This document shows, piece by piece, positions 43,926 through 53,993 of a stretch of 64,000 bases of DNA. Each line of letters begins with the position of its first letter. The stretch's first letter is position 1. Origin of the DNA: Flavobacteriaceae bacterium (GTDB lineage Bacteria > Bacteroidota > Bacteroidia > Flavobacteriales > Flavobacteriaceae); NCBI GenBank assembly GCA_020346245.1, contig CP070778.1, positions 2,104,276 to 2,168,275 on the forward strand. Reading direction: 5' to 3'. Made by a program: the position numbers and the translations under genes. The notes under the pieces were generated by a model that did no database searches, was not told where the DNA came from, and saw nothing but the letters and a program-made list of their open reading frames with translations.

Positions 43926-44144
43926 AATTAAAATGAATAAGACAATACGAATTCTCTGTCAGTTTTTTTGCCAACACCTCATTCAAACAGTGGCAATTGT
44001 CAAGTGTTTCCAATTGGCTTAATAGATGCAGGATTAACAGAACGTAAATTACAATACAATACTTTGGAATAAATTTTGTTTATGTAATTGTAAATTAAGG
44101 TTTATTTAAACTCTTTTTTGATAATTTTAAATCGAAAATTAGAC

Positions 44145-44978
44145 ATGAAAAAGATCGTTATTCTATTTTTTGCTGCTATTACTCTGTCAATGACCGGTCA
44201 GTTTTCCGTTGTTGAATCATACAAAAATAATAGCGATAAGGATCCTAAGGAAGTTACTAAGGTCTCCGCTTTTAAACCGGGAGAATGGTTGAAGTTTAGA
44301 GTCCATTATGGTTTCTTAAATGCTAGCTATGCCACGTTGCACCTAAAGAATGATATGGTGGATAGTATTCCTGTATATCATGTTGTGGGTAAGGGAAAAA
44401 CAACAGGTTTTGCCAGCTTATTTTTTAAAGTTGATGATACTTATGAGAGCTATTTTGACAAAGAAGACGGTAAGCCTTACCGGTTTGTCAGAAAGTTATA
44501 TGAGGGCGGCTATACCAAGGATGTGGAAATAAATTTTGATCATAATAAAGATGTAGCGGTTCTAAATGATAAAAAGAACGATAAAAAACTTAATTTTACA
44601 TTACAGGATAGTGTCCAGGATCTTATTTCAGCTTTTTATTATTTGAGAAATAACTATGAATTTGAAGATTTGGTTCAGGGAGAGGCTTTGGAGCTAAAAG
44701 TTCTTTATGACGATGATGGAATATATAGGTTTAAACTTAGGTATTTAGGCAAAGAAGTACTTAAAACAAAATTTGGGAAAGTAGAATGTCTTAAATTTCA
44801 ACCTTTGGTGCAATCTGGTCGTGTTTTTAAAGAGCAGGAAAGTTTAGCCTTATGGGTGTCAAATGATAAGAATAAAATACCTATAAGGATTAAAGCAAAT
44901 CTGGTAGTAGGGGCAATTTCTGCAGATTTAGATGGCTTTAATGGTTTAAAGCACCAGTTCAAAATAATAATGGACTAA
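44145..44978 (+). CDS. DUF3108 exported protein
   Basis: The start chosen is ATG at 44145 (a longer frame from 44118 puts nine extra residues before the signal peptide). The 277-residue product begins MKKIVILFFAAITLSMTGQF, a signal peptide. DUF3108 features are FKPGEWLKFRVHYGFLNASY near the start, VDDTYESYFDKEDGKPYRF, and FGKVECLKFQPLV toward the end. It is predicted as a periplasmic or outer-membrane beta-rich protein of unknown function. It ends 6 bp before the tryptophan 2,3-dioxygenase gene. Confidence 0.85.
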   Translation: MKKIVILFFAAITLSMTGQFSVVESYKNNSDKDPKEVTKVSAFKPGEWLKFRVHYGFLNASYATLHLKNDMVDSIPVYHVVGKGKTTGFASLFFKVDDTYESYFDKEDGKPYRFVRKLYEGGYTKDVEINFDHNKDVAVLNDKKNDKKLNFTLQDSVQDLISAFYYLRNNYEFEDLVQGEALELKVLYDDDGIYRFKLRYLGKEVLKTKFGKVECLKFQPLVQSGRVFKEQESLALWVSNDKNKIPIRIKANLVVGAISADLDGFNGLKHQFKIIMD

Positions 44979-44984
44979 CAAACT

Positions 44985-45953
44985 ATGAAAAATAAGGAGC
45001 ACTTAGAATCCCAAATTTTAAGACTACAAGAAAAATATAAGGATTCAGGTCAGGATATAAGCTCCTACTTAGACGGTTTGTTGTATCAACGTTATCTCAC
45101 CTACTGGGATTATATTCATTTAGATACCTTATTGAGTTTGCAAGTCCCAAGGACACATTTCCCCGATGAGGAAATATTTATCATGTATCATCAAATCACC
45201 GAACTATATTTCAAGCTAATACTTCACGAAGAAAAACAAATTGTAGATGATAAATCTCAAAATGTAGCTTTCTTTATTGAAAAATTAAATCGCATTAATA
45301 ATTATTATAAGGCGCTTATTTCTTCTTTTAGTATAATGATTAGGGGAATGGAACGTGAACAATTTCTTCAATATCGAATGGCATTGTTGCCCGCAAGTGG
45401 CTTTCAATCTGCTCAATATAGGACTATAGAGATCTATGCTACTCCCCTGGAAAACTTAGTTTTTTCCTCCAAAAGAAAAGATTTTTCTGAGAATAATAGT
45501 ATTGAGGAACTATATGAAGAAATCTATTGGAAAAAGGGAGCCACTGATAAACGTACCGGGGAGAAGACACTAACGCTTAAACAATTTGAATACAGATATA
45601 CACCTAGATTTATTAGGATCGCCAAACAGCTGAAAAACAACACGATATATCATAAATATTTAAATTTATCTGAAGAAAGCAGGCATAATAAAGAACTAAT
45701 TGAAGCGTTAAAAATAATGGACATAAATGCAAACATAAATTGGCCTTTGATGCATTTGGGGTCAGCCCATAGATATCTAAACGCAGAGAACACTTCAATT
45801 GAGGCCACAGGGGGAACTAATTGGAAGGAATATTTGCCTCCAAGTTTTCAAAAGGTTGTATTTTTTCCAAATTTGTATTCAAAAGAAGAGTTAAATAATT
45901 GGGGAAAACAATGGGTGGACCATATCTTTAACCCGGAAAAAATTGAAAACTGA
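44985..45953 (+). CDS. kynA: Tryptophan 2,3-dioxygenase
   Basis: A 322-residue haem enzyme that opens the indole ring of tryptophan to N-formylkynurenine. The family N-terminal part is clear: YLDGLLYQRYLTYWDYIHLD and FIMYHQITELYFKLILHEE, where the His is a conserved active-site residue. YRMALLPASGFQSAQYRTIE is the substrate-side signature. The C-terminal WPLMHLGSAHRYL probably supplies the haem-ligand His. The kynurenine pathway enzyme 3-hydroxyanthranilate dioxygenase is encoded at 7.6 kb. It is followed after 2 bp by the M23 peptidase gene. Confidence 0.93.
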   Translation: MKNKEHLESQILRLQEKYKDSGQDISSYLDGLLYQRYLTYWDYIHLDTLLSLQVPRTHFPDEEIFIMYHQITELYFKLILHEEKQIVDDKSQNVAFFIEKLNRINNYYKALISSFSIMIRGMEREQFLQYRMALLPASGFQSAQYRTIEIYATPLENLVFSSKRKDFSENNSIEELYEEIYWKKGATDKRTGEKTLTLKQFEYRYTPRFIRIAKQLKNNTIYHKYLNLSEESRHNKELIEALKIMDINANINWPLMHLGSAHRYLNAENTSIEATGGTNWKEYLPPSFQKVVFFPNLYSKEELNNWGKQWVDHIFNPEKIEN

Positions 45954-45955
45954 CC

Positions 45956-47227
45956 ATGTATAAGTATTGGGGCACATTTGTATTACTTAGTATTTTTATT
46001 TCCTGTAAAAAAGTTCAAACCAACATAGAAGTTAATGAGAGCAACAAAATAGAAGCCTCAAGTGAATTAACCACAGATAAACAATTCGGGTTTAATCTTG
46101 AGGATTTTTTAGTTGTAAGGGATACTGTACAACGTGGGGATAGTTTTGGAGAGTTAATGATTCAAAACAAGGTAGACTATCCAAAAATTGCGAAATTGTC
46201 CAAGGACTTCAGGGATACATTTGACGTTCGTAAAATTAGAGTAGGCAAACCTTATCTTATTCTGAAGTCAAAAGATACAGCACAAAGCGCTCAGGTTTTT
46301 ATTTATCAAAACGACCTCATAAACTACACTGTAGTAGACTTTCGGGACTCCGTTCTAGCCTATAAAGATCGTTTGAAGGTAAAATATATGCAAAAAGAAG
46401 CAGCAGGAATAATTGAAACCTCTCTTTCAGAAGCAATATTGGATCAGGGAATAGATTACAATGTAACCAATGACCTCTCTGAAATTTATGCATGGACTAT
46501 AGATTTCTTTCGATTGCAAAAAGGAGATAAATTTAAGGTTATCTATAAGGAAAAATATATCAATGATACGGTATATGCCGGAGCCGAGCCCATCGAAGCT
46601 GCATATTTTGAACATAATGGCACACCTTTATATGCTTTCGCCTATGAATCTGATTCCTTAAAAAATATAATCGATTACTTTGATGACGAGGCAAACAATT
46701 TGCGAAGGACGTTTTTAAGAGCACCTGTAAAATTTAGCAGAATTTCTTCTCGTTATAATTTGAAGAGAAGAATTCGATACTATGGATACAAGGTAAGACC
46801 ACACCGAGGCACCGATTATGCAGCTCCTGTTGGCACACCAATTATGGCAACCGCCGATGGAACAGTGACCGAATCTACAAGAAGGGGAGGAAATGGAAAA
46901 TATGTAAAAATCAGGCATAATGGCACCTATAGTACCCAATACCTGCATATGAGAAAACAAAAGGTAAAGCGAGGAGAATTTGTCAGACAGGGAGATGTTA
47001 TTGGATGGGTAGGTATGACCGGAAACACGGGTGGGCCTCATGTATGCTATCGGTTTTGGAAAAATGGCCGTCAGGTTGACCCGTTTAGGGAAAAACTTCC
47101 TGCGGCTGAACCACTTCCTGAAGAGGTAAGAAAGGATTATTTTAGCTTTATTACTCCTCAAAAAGTGCAATTAGACTGTATTGAATTTCCGGATAAACCC
47201 GATGAAGAATTGCTAACTCTTAACTAA
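45956..47227 (+). CDS. M23 family peptidase lipoprotein with altered metal site
   Basis: A 423-residue lipoprotein (signal [12 protein letters not shown]). A LysM-like/OapA-type region covers about 50-240 ([20 protein letters not shown]). The LytM domain, about 275-385, shows [14 protein letters not shown] with the first His and Asp ligands and [10 protein letters not shown] with the catalytic His. The canonical final HxH is HVCYRF, so the last His ligand is a Cys. It may still bind metal or act as a non-enzymatic amidase activator. It is 2 bp after the tryptophan dioxygenase gene and 4 bp before pgi. Confidence 0.9.
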   Translation: MYKYWGTFVLLSIFISCKKVQTNIEVNESNKIEASSELTTDKQFGFNLEDFLVVRDTVQRGDSFGELMIQNKVDYPKIAKLSKDFRDTFDVRKIRVGKPYLILKSKDTAQSAQVFIYQNDLINYTVVDFRDSVLAYKDRLKVKYMQKEAAGIIETSLSEAILDQGIDYNVTNDLSEIYAWTIDFFRLQKGDKFKVIYKEKYINDTVYAGAEPIEAAYFEHNGTPLYAFAYESDSLKNIIDYFDDEANNLRRTFLRAPVKFSRISSRYNLKRRIRYYGYKVRPHRGTDYAAPVGTPIMATADGTVTESTRRGGNGKYVKIRHNGTYSTQYLHMRKQKVKRGEFVRQGDVIGWVGMTGNTGGPHVCYRFWKNGRQVDPFREKLPAAEPLPEEVRKDYFSFITPQKVQLDCIEFPDKPDEELLTLN

Positions 47228-47231
47228 CTCA

Positions 47232-48869
47232 ATGCCTTTACAGAACACCAACCCAACATCCACAGCTGCCTGGAAAAAACTCGGTGAGAATTTTGAAGAA
47301 ACAAAAAGCTTGCATCTAAAGGACCTCTTTGCGACCGACAAGGAACGAGCATCAAAATTCACAGTAAGATTTCAAGAATTTTTAATTGATTATTCCAAGA
47401 ACAGAATTACTGATAATACCTTATCACATTTAATTCAACTTGCAGAAGAAGTAAATTTAAAGGATGCCATTGAAAAGCTGTTCAGTGGCGACCCTATTAA
47501 CAAAACTGAAGCTAGATCTGTGCTGCATACAGCACTCAGAGCAAAAGAAACAGAAAAGATCATGGTGTCAGGGGTAAATATTATCCCTGAGGTTTATCAG
47601 GTAAAGGACCAGATTCGTAAATTCTCTGAAGAGGTAATTGGAGGTCAAAAGAAAGGGCATACGGGCAAAAGTTTTACCGATATTGTAAATATTGGTATTG
47701 GAGGTTCAGATTTAGGACCCTTAATGGTCACGGAGGCCTTAAAGTTTTATAAAAACCACCTGCGTACTCATTTTGTGAGTAATGTAGATGGCGATCATGT
47801 CCATGAAATAGTTAAGGAACTGAATCCGGAGACTACACTCTTTATAATTGTTTCCAAAACCTTTACTACCCAGGAAACACTGAGTAATGCCAATACAATT
47901 AGAAAATGGTTCTTAAAATCCGCAACAGAAAAGGATGTTTCCAAACATTTTGCGGCAGTTTCAACGAACGCTGAGAAGATCAGTGAATTTGGAATAGCGA
48001 ATGAAAATGTATTCCCAATGTGGGATTGGGTAGGTGGAAGATTTTCTCTTTGGAGTGCCGTAGGTTTGTCTATTTCTCTGGCAATAGGATATGAGAATTT
48101 CCAGAAACTTTTATCAGGTGCAAATGAAATGGACACACATTTCAGGACTGCAGGTTTTGATGAAAACATACCGGTTATACTTGCCCTTTTAAGTATATGG
48201 TATAATAATTTCTATAAAGCAGAAACAGAGGCCATAATACCCTACACGCAATATCTAAGCAGATTTTCTGCCTATCTGCAGCAAGGTATGATGGAGAGTA
48301 ATGGCAAGAGTGTGGATCGTGATGGGAATTTTACAGAATATCAGACGGGAACTATTATTTGGGGTGAACCCGGAACAAATGCCCAGCACGCTTTCTTTCA
48401 GTTAATACATCAGGGCAAAAAATTAATACCTGCAGATTTCATAGGATTTAAGGAATCATTGCATGGAGATTCTGATCATCACAATAAATTGATGGCTAAT
48501 TTTTTTGCACAGACCGAGGCGCTTATGAATGGCAAAACCGCCGCGGAGGTTAGGCAGGAATTAGCATCTAAAAAAATGGCAGCTGATGAAATTGAAGCGC
48601 TTGTTCCATTCAAAACTTTTGAAGGGAATAAGCCTACAAATACCCTGCTAATAGATAAACTTACCCCCAAAACACTGGGAATGTTAATCGCCATGTACGA
48701 GCACAAAATATTCGTACAGGGAATAGTTTGGAATATTTACAGTTTTGATCAATGGGGTGTGGAACTTGGGAAACAATTGGCATCCACCATACTGGAGGAC
48801 ATTAATAATTCAGAGATTGCAAGACATGACAGCTCCACACTAAATCTTTTGCATGTTTTTAAGGATTAA
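47232..48869 (+). CDS. pgi: Glucose-6-phosphate isomerase
   Basis: A 545-residue glycolytic isomerase. Family signatures are [62 protein letters not shown] (catalytic Glu-containing region follows with [19 protein letters not shown], holding the base Glu and His) and the C-terminal [13 protein letters not shown] with the second lysine. The length is that of the E. coli type. It is the third gene of a tight run with kynA and the M23 peptidase. Confidence 0.97.
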   Translation: MPLQNTNPTSTAAWKKLGENFEETKSLHLKDLFATDKERASKFTVRFQEFLIDYSKNRITDNTLSHLIQLAEEVNLKDAIEKLFSGDPINKTEARSVLHTALRAKETEKIMVSGVNIIPEVYQVKDQIRKFSEEVIGGQKKGHTGKSFTDIVNIGIGGSDLGPLMVTEALKFYKNHLRTHFVSNVDGDHVHEIVKELNPETTLFIIVSKTFTTQETLSNANTIRKWFLKSATEKDVSKHFAAVSTNAEKISEFGIANENVFPMWDWVGGRFSLWSAVGLSISLAIGYENFQKLLSGANEMDTHFRTAGFDENIPVILALLSIWYNNFYKAETEAIIPYTQYLSRFSAYLQQGMMESNGKSVDRDGNFTEYQTGTIIWGEPGTNAQHAFFQLIHQGKKLIPADFIGFKESLHGDSDHHNKLMANFFAQTEALMNGKTAAEVRQELASKKMAADEIEALVPFKTFEGNKPTNTLLIDKLTPKTLGMLIAMYEHKIFVQGIVWNIYSFDQWGVELGKQLASTILEDINNSEIARHDSSTLNLLHVFKD

Positions 48870-48944
48870 ATTATCACTTTGGTAATTCGAAAAATTCGTG
48901 CTTTTATGATCCTATTTTCTATCTCCTTTTTGCCAGGCTAGTGT

Positions 48945-48952
48945 TACTTTTG
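48945..48952 (+). promoter_or_regulatory. Bacteroidota -7 box upstream of the small membrane protein gene
   Basis: TACTTTTG is an exact TAnnTTTG match, 54 bp before the ATG at 49007. Confidence 0.4.
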
Positions 48953-49006
48953 TTATTGGGTTTTTTAATTCCCAGAAATCCGTATTTTTAGAAAAAATAA
49001 ATCAAA

Positions 49007-49444
49007 ATGGAAATTTTACAAACAGCACATTCTTACCTGGCTTACGTGGTCCTGGCAATTCTCTTTCTTGCCGTGGCCAATGCAATTACAGGATTAATTA
49101 GCAACAGGATGTTTACACTGGAAAAGGATTTTCGGATAAGTCTTTTTACCCTTATACTTTCACATATCCAATTGGTTTTGGGTCTAATCTTGTTTTTTGT
49201 TTCTTCCAATGGATTTTCGGCGATCAAAACACTTGGGATGGGGGGCTTAAATTCGGCCGCAAGGCTATTGGCAGTGGAGCACCCAGCTATAAACATAATT
49301 GCCATAGTGTTAATAACAATAGGCTGGTCACGCCATAAAAAGTTCATGGAAGCCAGGAGAAAATTTAAAGCAATAGGTATTTTTTACGGCCTTGGCCTGG
49401 TTCTTATTCTAAGCAGGATACCCTGGAATCAATGGTTTAATTAA
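49007..49444 (+). CDS. Four-helix membrane protein (cytochrome b-like)
   Basis: A 145-residue inner-membrane protein with four hydrophobic helices (about 10-32, 45-65, 85-105, 120-138). Histidines lie near helix ends (QTAHSYL, ILSHIQLVL, AVEHPAIN), a pattern that would suit haem, and relatives are sometimes labelled cytochrome b. I cannot confirm haem binding. It lies 15 bp ahead of the DUF1080 gene, so the two are probably co-transcribed. Confidence 0.7.
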   Translation: MEILQTAHSYLAYVVLAILFLAVANAITGLISNRMFTLEKDFRISLFTLILSHIQLVLGLILFFVSSNGFSAIKTLGMGGLNSAARLLAVEHPAINIIAIVLITIGWSRHKKFMEARRKFKAIGIFYGLGLVLILSRIPWNQWFN

Positions 49445-49459
49445 TTAATCAGAAGAATT

Positions 49460-50053
49460 ATGAAATTATTCAGCAGTCTCATAGCCTTGCTATTTAGTCT
49501 TGTGCTTTTTGCTCAGGAGCAATCTTTATTTAATGGAAAAGATCTTTCCGGGTGGACCATCTATGGTACTGAAAAATGGTATGTAGAAGACGGACTTTTG
49601 GTTTCTGAAAGTGGTCCTGACGCCCAATATGGTTATCTGGCTACTGATAAACATTATAAAGACTTTGTGCTAACCCTTGAGTTTTTTCAGGAAGCAGATG
49701 GTAACAGCGGAGTATTTATAAGATCTACTATAGACGGGACTAAAGTTAGTGGTTGGCAGGTTGAAGTTGCTCCAAAAGGCCATCATACTGGAGGGGTTTA
49801 TGAATCCTATGGCAGGGGTTGGCTAATTAAACCCAGCGCTGAAAAGGAGAAGGTACTTAAAGAAGGAGCCTGGAATAAAATGAAAATTAAATTATCCGGA
49901 GATGAGCTTACATCCTGGCTGAATGGTGTGGAAATGGTTACCATTAAAGATGATAAAATTGGGGCAGGCGAAGGCTCCGTAGCACTTCAAATCCATGATG
50001 GTGGAGGGATAAAGGTGAAATGGAGAAATATTAAAATAACCACTTCTGAGTAG
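49460..50053 (+). CDS. DUF1080 (3-keto-disaccharide hydrolase-like) secreted protein
   Basis: A 197-residue exported protein with a signal peptide (LFSSLIALLFSLVLFAQ). The DUF1080 concanavalin-like fold is clear from LFNGKDLSGWTIYGTEKWYV, FVLTLEFFQEADGNSGVFIR, SGWQVEVAPKGHHTGGVYES and GEGSVALQIHDGGGIKVKWR. Family members bind or cleave glycosides, acting on 3-keto sugars with Gfo/Idh/MocA oxidoreductases; one such exported oxidoreductase is encoded at 12 kb. It is convergent with the nuclease gene, 3 bp apart. Confidence 0.88.
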   Translation: MKLFSSLIALLFSLVLFAQEQSLFNGKDLSGWTIYGTEKWYVEDGLLVSESGPDAQYGYLATDKHYKDFVLTLEFFQEADGNSGVFIRSTIDGTKVSGWQVEVAPKGHHTGGVYESYGRGWLIKPSAEKEKVLKEGAWNKMKIKLSGDELTSWLNGVEMVTIKDDKIGAGEGSVALQIHDGGGIKVKWRNIKITTSE

Positions 50054-50056
50054 GGC

Positions 50057-51097
50057 CTAATCTACCTTTTTTATCAGAAAAGCATAGACGGGGAAATGAT
50101 CACTATACCCACCCCGGTAACTTCCGCCCACGTAGGTACGAAAAGGATAACCTTTGTAGTTACCTGTATTAGTCTGCAAAAATGAAGGGTGGTAGATACC
50201 TGTTTTCCAAAATGTATAAGATTTCCTATTCTCATTCATAAGATTTTTTGAGAGTAGGATTTGATCGAACAAACTCCATTGATCACGGTAAGCGAGAGAG
50301 CCTTCACCTTTTTTGTATAAGGACTCCATGGGGTTAACTAGAGATGGACTTTTTTTGTTTTCCCTAGCAGTGGAGGTCAGCGTATTCTTAATGCTACGAT
50401 CAGTGGGATTATCATTCAGGTCTCCCATAGATATTATTTTTGCATCAAAGTTAAGTCTCAATACAGAGTCTATGATTCTTCTGTTGAGTCTGGCAGCAGC
50501 TTTTCTATATGGACTGCTTCTTGCCACACCTCCACTACGGGAAGGCCAATGGTTAACTATGATATAGAACTTCTCGCCTTCTAATAGCCCTTCTACTACA
50601 AGCTGATCCCTTGTATAATCTCGTTGATCAGAATCATTGAATATCAAAAGTCTTTGGCTTTTAAATGAGGTGGGAATGAACCTGTCGCTTTTGTATATTA
50701 AAGCCACATCAATACCCCTTTCATCCGGAGAATCATAATGAATTATTTTGAAGTCATAAGGACGAAGAATCGGATGATTTACTAAGTCCTTTATTACGTT
50801 CAGATTTTCAACTTCACAGAGACCTACTATATCCGGACAAGTTTGGGTAATTGATCTCCCAATCTTTGAGATCACTTCAGCTATAAGGCTGATTTTAAGC
50901 CTGTAACGCTGAAAAGTCCAGTTATAATTTCCATCAGGGGTCATTTCATCATCAAAGTACAATGAGTCATTAATTGTATCAAAAAGGTTTTCAACATTGT
51001 AGAAAGCAATGGTTCGCACACTAAAGAGACCTTCACTTTGTGATTGAGCCATATTTGCTATAAGCAAGCCAATTAAAAACATGATTTTTATGTCCAT
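50057..51097 (-). CDS. Secreted endonuclease/exonuclease/phosphatase (EEP) family protein
   Basis: A 346-residue exported protein (signal IKIMFLIGLLIANMAQSQS). EEP motifs are present in order: FYNVENLFDTIND with the metal Asn and Glu, DIVGLCEVEN, GIDVALIYKSDRF, VNHWPSRSGG, MGDLNDNPTD and YSDHFPVYAF with the catalytic Asp-His. It is therefore a likely phosphodiesterase acting on nucleic acid outside the cytoplasm. It is divergent from, and 117 bp away from, a TonB receptor and an OB-fold/lamin-tail lipoprotein, the same domains that are fused in ExeM-type nucleases. Confidence 0.9.
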   Translation of the reverse strand: MDIKIMFLIGLLIANMAQSQSEGLFSVRTIAFYNVENLFDTINDSLYFDDEMTPDGNYNWTFQRYRLKISLIAEVISKIGRSITQTCPDIVGLCEVENLNVIKDLVNHPILRPYDFKIIHYDSPDERGIDVALIYKSDRFIPTSFKSQRLLIFNDSDQRDYTRDQLVVEGLLEGEKFYIIVNHWPSRSGGVARSSPYRKAAARLNRRIIDSVLRLNFDAKIISMGDLNDNPTDRSIKNTLTSTARENKKSPSLVNPMESLYKKGEGSLAYRDQWSLFDQILLSKNLMNENRKSYTFWKTGIYHPSFLQTNTGNYKGYPFRTYVGGSYRGGYSDHFPVYAFLIKKVD

Positions 51098-51214
51098 AGT
51101 GCTTTATTTTCCAAATTAGTTCCAACCTGTTTCCATTTGCAATTTATACCCGCATGCCGCAAGCAAAATGCAGCAGGCAAGAATACTTTCGACCTGAATC
51201 TTATAGAAATTTAA

Positions 51215-53953
51215 ATGCAATTTATCCACGCTATTTTTATTGTATTATTTCTAATCCAGGGAGTTAGTGCACAGCAAATAAGTATTAATGGGAGTATTGG
51301 GGATGCTCAAAGCCTACTTGCAATATCAAACGCTACTATTGAAATTGAGGGAACCAGCTTAAACGTTATTACCAATATAGATGGGAGTTTTAGATTAGTT
51401 ACATCTTTTAAGGGAGATTTTATTATATCAATTAAGGCCAGGGAATATATTGAAAAACGGTTGCCCGTAGAGATTTCCAATGATGAATTAAAGTTGGGCC
51501 GCATATTAATTGAAAAGGATTTTAGCATTGATCAAAATGAAATTTTAATAACACTTACGGATAACCAGGTTATTGATGGGGAAATGGAGGGAGGAAATTT
51601 AGGAATGTTGACAGCCACGCGCGATGTTTTTTTAAACCGTGCAGCCTTTGATTTTGGACAAGTTTTTTTCAAAGTGAAGGGTTATGACTCACAAAATGGC
51701 AGCGTATTAATAAATGGTATTCTTATGAATAAACTTCGTGACGGGAGGCCGCAATGGAACAATTGGGGTGGTCTGAATGATGTAACAAGGAACCAGGATT
51801 TTAACTTAGGACTACAATCATCTCCGTATGGGTTTGGCGGACTACTGGGGGTTACGAATATTGATACAAGACCATCAGGTCTTCGGCCCGGGTTTAAATT
51901 ATCCTGCTCTCTTTCTAATCGTATTTATTCAGGGCGTATTATGGCAAGCTATACCTCCAGAAAGAATGGAAGTGATTTGCACTACTCGCTTGCGGCATCA
52001 AGAAGATGGGCCAGGGAAGGATATGTAAACGGAACATTATATGATGCCTTTTCTATATATGGAGCAATAGAATATCAATTCAATACCACTAATAGTTTGC
52101 TCTTTACAGGTATACTTTCTTCCAATCGTCGTGGAAGTTCAGCCGCCATAACCGAGGAGGCATATAATTTGGCGGGTAGTAGGTACAATCCCTATTGGGG
52201 AATTCAGAACGGTCACTTTCGCAACTCCAGGGAGCGTAAAATATTGGAACCCTTATTTATGCTTAATTATATAGGCAGATTTAAAAAACTACATATCAAT
52301 ACAGCCATATCTTACCAATTTGGCAACTTTGCAAAAAGTAGAATAGGATATTACAACGCTCCCAATCCGGATCGCACTTATTATAGATATTTACCAAGCT
52401 TTTATGTAAACAGTCCTATTGGCGCAAATTTTTTAAATGCCGATTTGGCTAAACAGTCCTTTTTATTAAACCCGCAATTACAGTGGCATAGCCTCTACAA
52501 TGCAAATACGACTAACTCTGGAAATGGGATGGCTGCTTATGTATTGTATGATGATGCTACTTCGGACAAACAATTGACGCTCAATACTACCTTTAATATT
52601 ATGCCCAATGAGGTGTTCTCTGTGGATATGAATATGTCTTATAGAAGCACTATTTCTCATAATTATGCCAAAATACAAGACCTATTGGGGGCGGATTATC
52701 ATGCAGACAAAGACCCTTTTTCTGATACCAGAAATGATCTGGAGGGCAAATTGAAAAAGGGTGAAGGCGACATCTTCAATTATGATTATACTTTCAATTA
52801 TCAGGTGTTTGATGCTTTTGCCCAAATGAGGGTCGACAAAAGTAAATGGAGTTTTTTTCTGGCGGCGAACTACAACAATACCAGGTACCAACGAAATGGA
52901 CATTTTTTTAATGAACGCTTCCCGGAAAATTCACTGGGAAAGAGCAATCCACTTCAATTCAGTAATTATGGGCTTAAAGGAGGGTTTACTTATAAATTAA
53001 ATCTGAGACAATGGATTAGTACAAATGGGATGCTCTTAAACAGAGCCCCTTTAATAGTAAACTCCTTTATAAACCCAAGGGAGAACAACACAATTGTGCC
53101 TAATTTAAATAAAGAAAAAATAACAGGTATAGCTATCAACTACTTTACCAGATTTCCAAACCTAATAGGAAGATTAACCTGCTTTTACACTCGTTTTCAA
53201 CAACTTACAGATGTTAATTTCTTCTTTGTTGATGCCGGAGTTGGTTCAGATTTTGTGCAAGAAGTAATTACAAACCTGGATAAACTTAACATGGGCGTTG
53301 AGAGCGGCTTGTCTTACCAGCTCTCTTCATCTGTGAATTTATCCGGGGCTGTTGCATTAGGGAAATATGTTTATGCCAGTGATCCTAATCTGGCGATAAA
53401 TTTTGATACTGCCGGTAGTGAAGAGGATTTAATTACGATTGAAGGAACAAAAGACCTGGGAATAGCCCAAATTAAAAATTATAAGTTGCCAAACGGTCCT
53501 CAAATTGCGCTGTCGCTTGGAGTGGACTACAGAGATCCCAAATTTTGGTGGATTGGTGCAAAAATGAATTATCTGACAGAAAATTATACCAGTATATCAG
53601 TTATAAGACGAACCCGGAGTTTTTATTTAAATCCCGAAACAGGCCAACAATTTGAAAATTTGAATTTAGAATATGCAGATAGGTTATTAAATCAAAATGC
53701 TTTAGGCAACATATATCTATTAAACCTGGTAGGAGGAAAATCCTGGTTATTAAATGGAAAGTATATAAGTGTATTTGCCAGCATTAATAATGTATTCGAT
53801 ACCGCATTTAGAACAGGAGGTTATGAACAAAACAGGAATGGTAATTACGGACAGTTAGCTCAGGATAATCAAAGTGGTTCACCATCATTTGGACCGAAGT
53901 ATTGGTTTGGTTATGGAAGAACAATTTTTTTGAATCTTGCCATAAGTTTTTAA
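51215..53953 (+). CDS. TonB-dependent receptor-like outer-membrane protein
   Basis: A 912-residue protein with a signal peptide (FIHAIFIVLFLIQGVSAQQ), a carboxypeptidase-like regulatory domain (about 20-100), a plug and a large barrel ending in NLAISF. The plug is divergent: AFDFGQVFFKVKGYDSQNGS, then GVTNIDTRPSGLRPGF, without the usual LRG and YG motifs in full. The ligand is unknown. Its genomic partners, a secreted nuclease and an OB/lamin-tail lipoprotein, suggest uptake linked to nucleic-acid breakdown products. The lipoprotein starts 40 bp downstream. Confidence 0.85.
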   Translation: MQFIHAIFIVLFLIQGVSAQQISINGSIGDAQSLLAISNATIEIEGTSLNVITNIDGSFRLVTSFKGDFIISIKAREYIEKRLPVEISNDELKLGRILIEKDFSIDQNEILITLTDNQVIDGEMEGGNLGMLTATRDVFLNRAAFDFGQVFFKVKGYDSQNGSVLINGILMNKLRDGRPQWNNWGGLNDVTRNQDFNLGLQSSPYGFGGLLGVTNIDTRPSGLRPGFKLSCSLSNRIYSGRIMASYTSRKNGSDLHYSLAASRRWAREGYVNGTLYDAFSIYGAIEYQFNTTNSLLFTGILSSNRRGSSAAITEEAYNLAGSRYNPYWGIQNGHFRNSRERKILEPLFMLNYIGRFKKLHINTAISYQFGNFAKSRIGYYNAPNPDRTYYRYLPSFYVNSPIGANFLNADLAKQSFLLNPQLQWHSLYNANTTNSGNGMAAYVLYDDATSDKQLTLNTTFNIMPNEVFSVDMNMSYRSTISHNYAKIQDLLGADYHADKDPFSDTRNDLEGKLKKGEGDIFNYDYTFNYQVFDAFAQMRVDKSKWSFFLAANYNNTRYQRNGHFFNERFPENSLGKSNPLQFSNYGLKGGFTYKLNLRQWISTNGMLLNRAPLIVNSFINPRENNTIVPNLNKEKITGIAINYFTRFPNLIGRLTCFYTRFQQLTDVNFFFVDAGVGSDFVQEVITNLDKLNMGVESGLSYQLSSSVNLSGAVALGKYVYASDPNLAINFDTAGSEEDLITIEGTKDLGIAQIKNYKLPNGPQIALSLGVDYRDPKFWWIGAKMNYLTENYTSISVIRRTRSFYLNPETGQQFENLNLEYADRLLNQNALGNIYLLNLVGGKSWLLNGKYISVFASINNVFDTAFRTGGYEQNRNGNYGQLAQDNQSGSPSFGPKYWFGYGRTIFLNLAISF

Positions 53954-53993
53954 ATCAAAAAAGAGACAATAATTGAATATTAGAACTATAAAA

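Larger units (their letters stand above)
43701..44144. other. Intergenic stretch with sRNA-like locus C
   Basis: No protein gene is supported. It contains a TAAATTTG -7 box (43808-43815), an sRNA-like element ending in a strong terminator (about 43890-43925), and then 220 bp of AT-rich sequence ahead of the DUF3108 gene with no clear signal. Confidence 0.6.
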
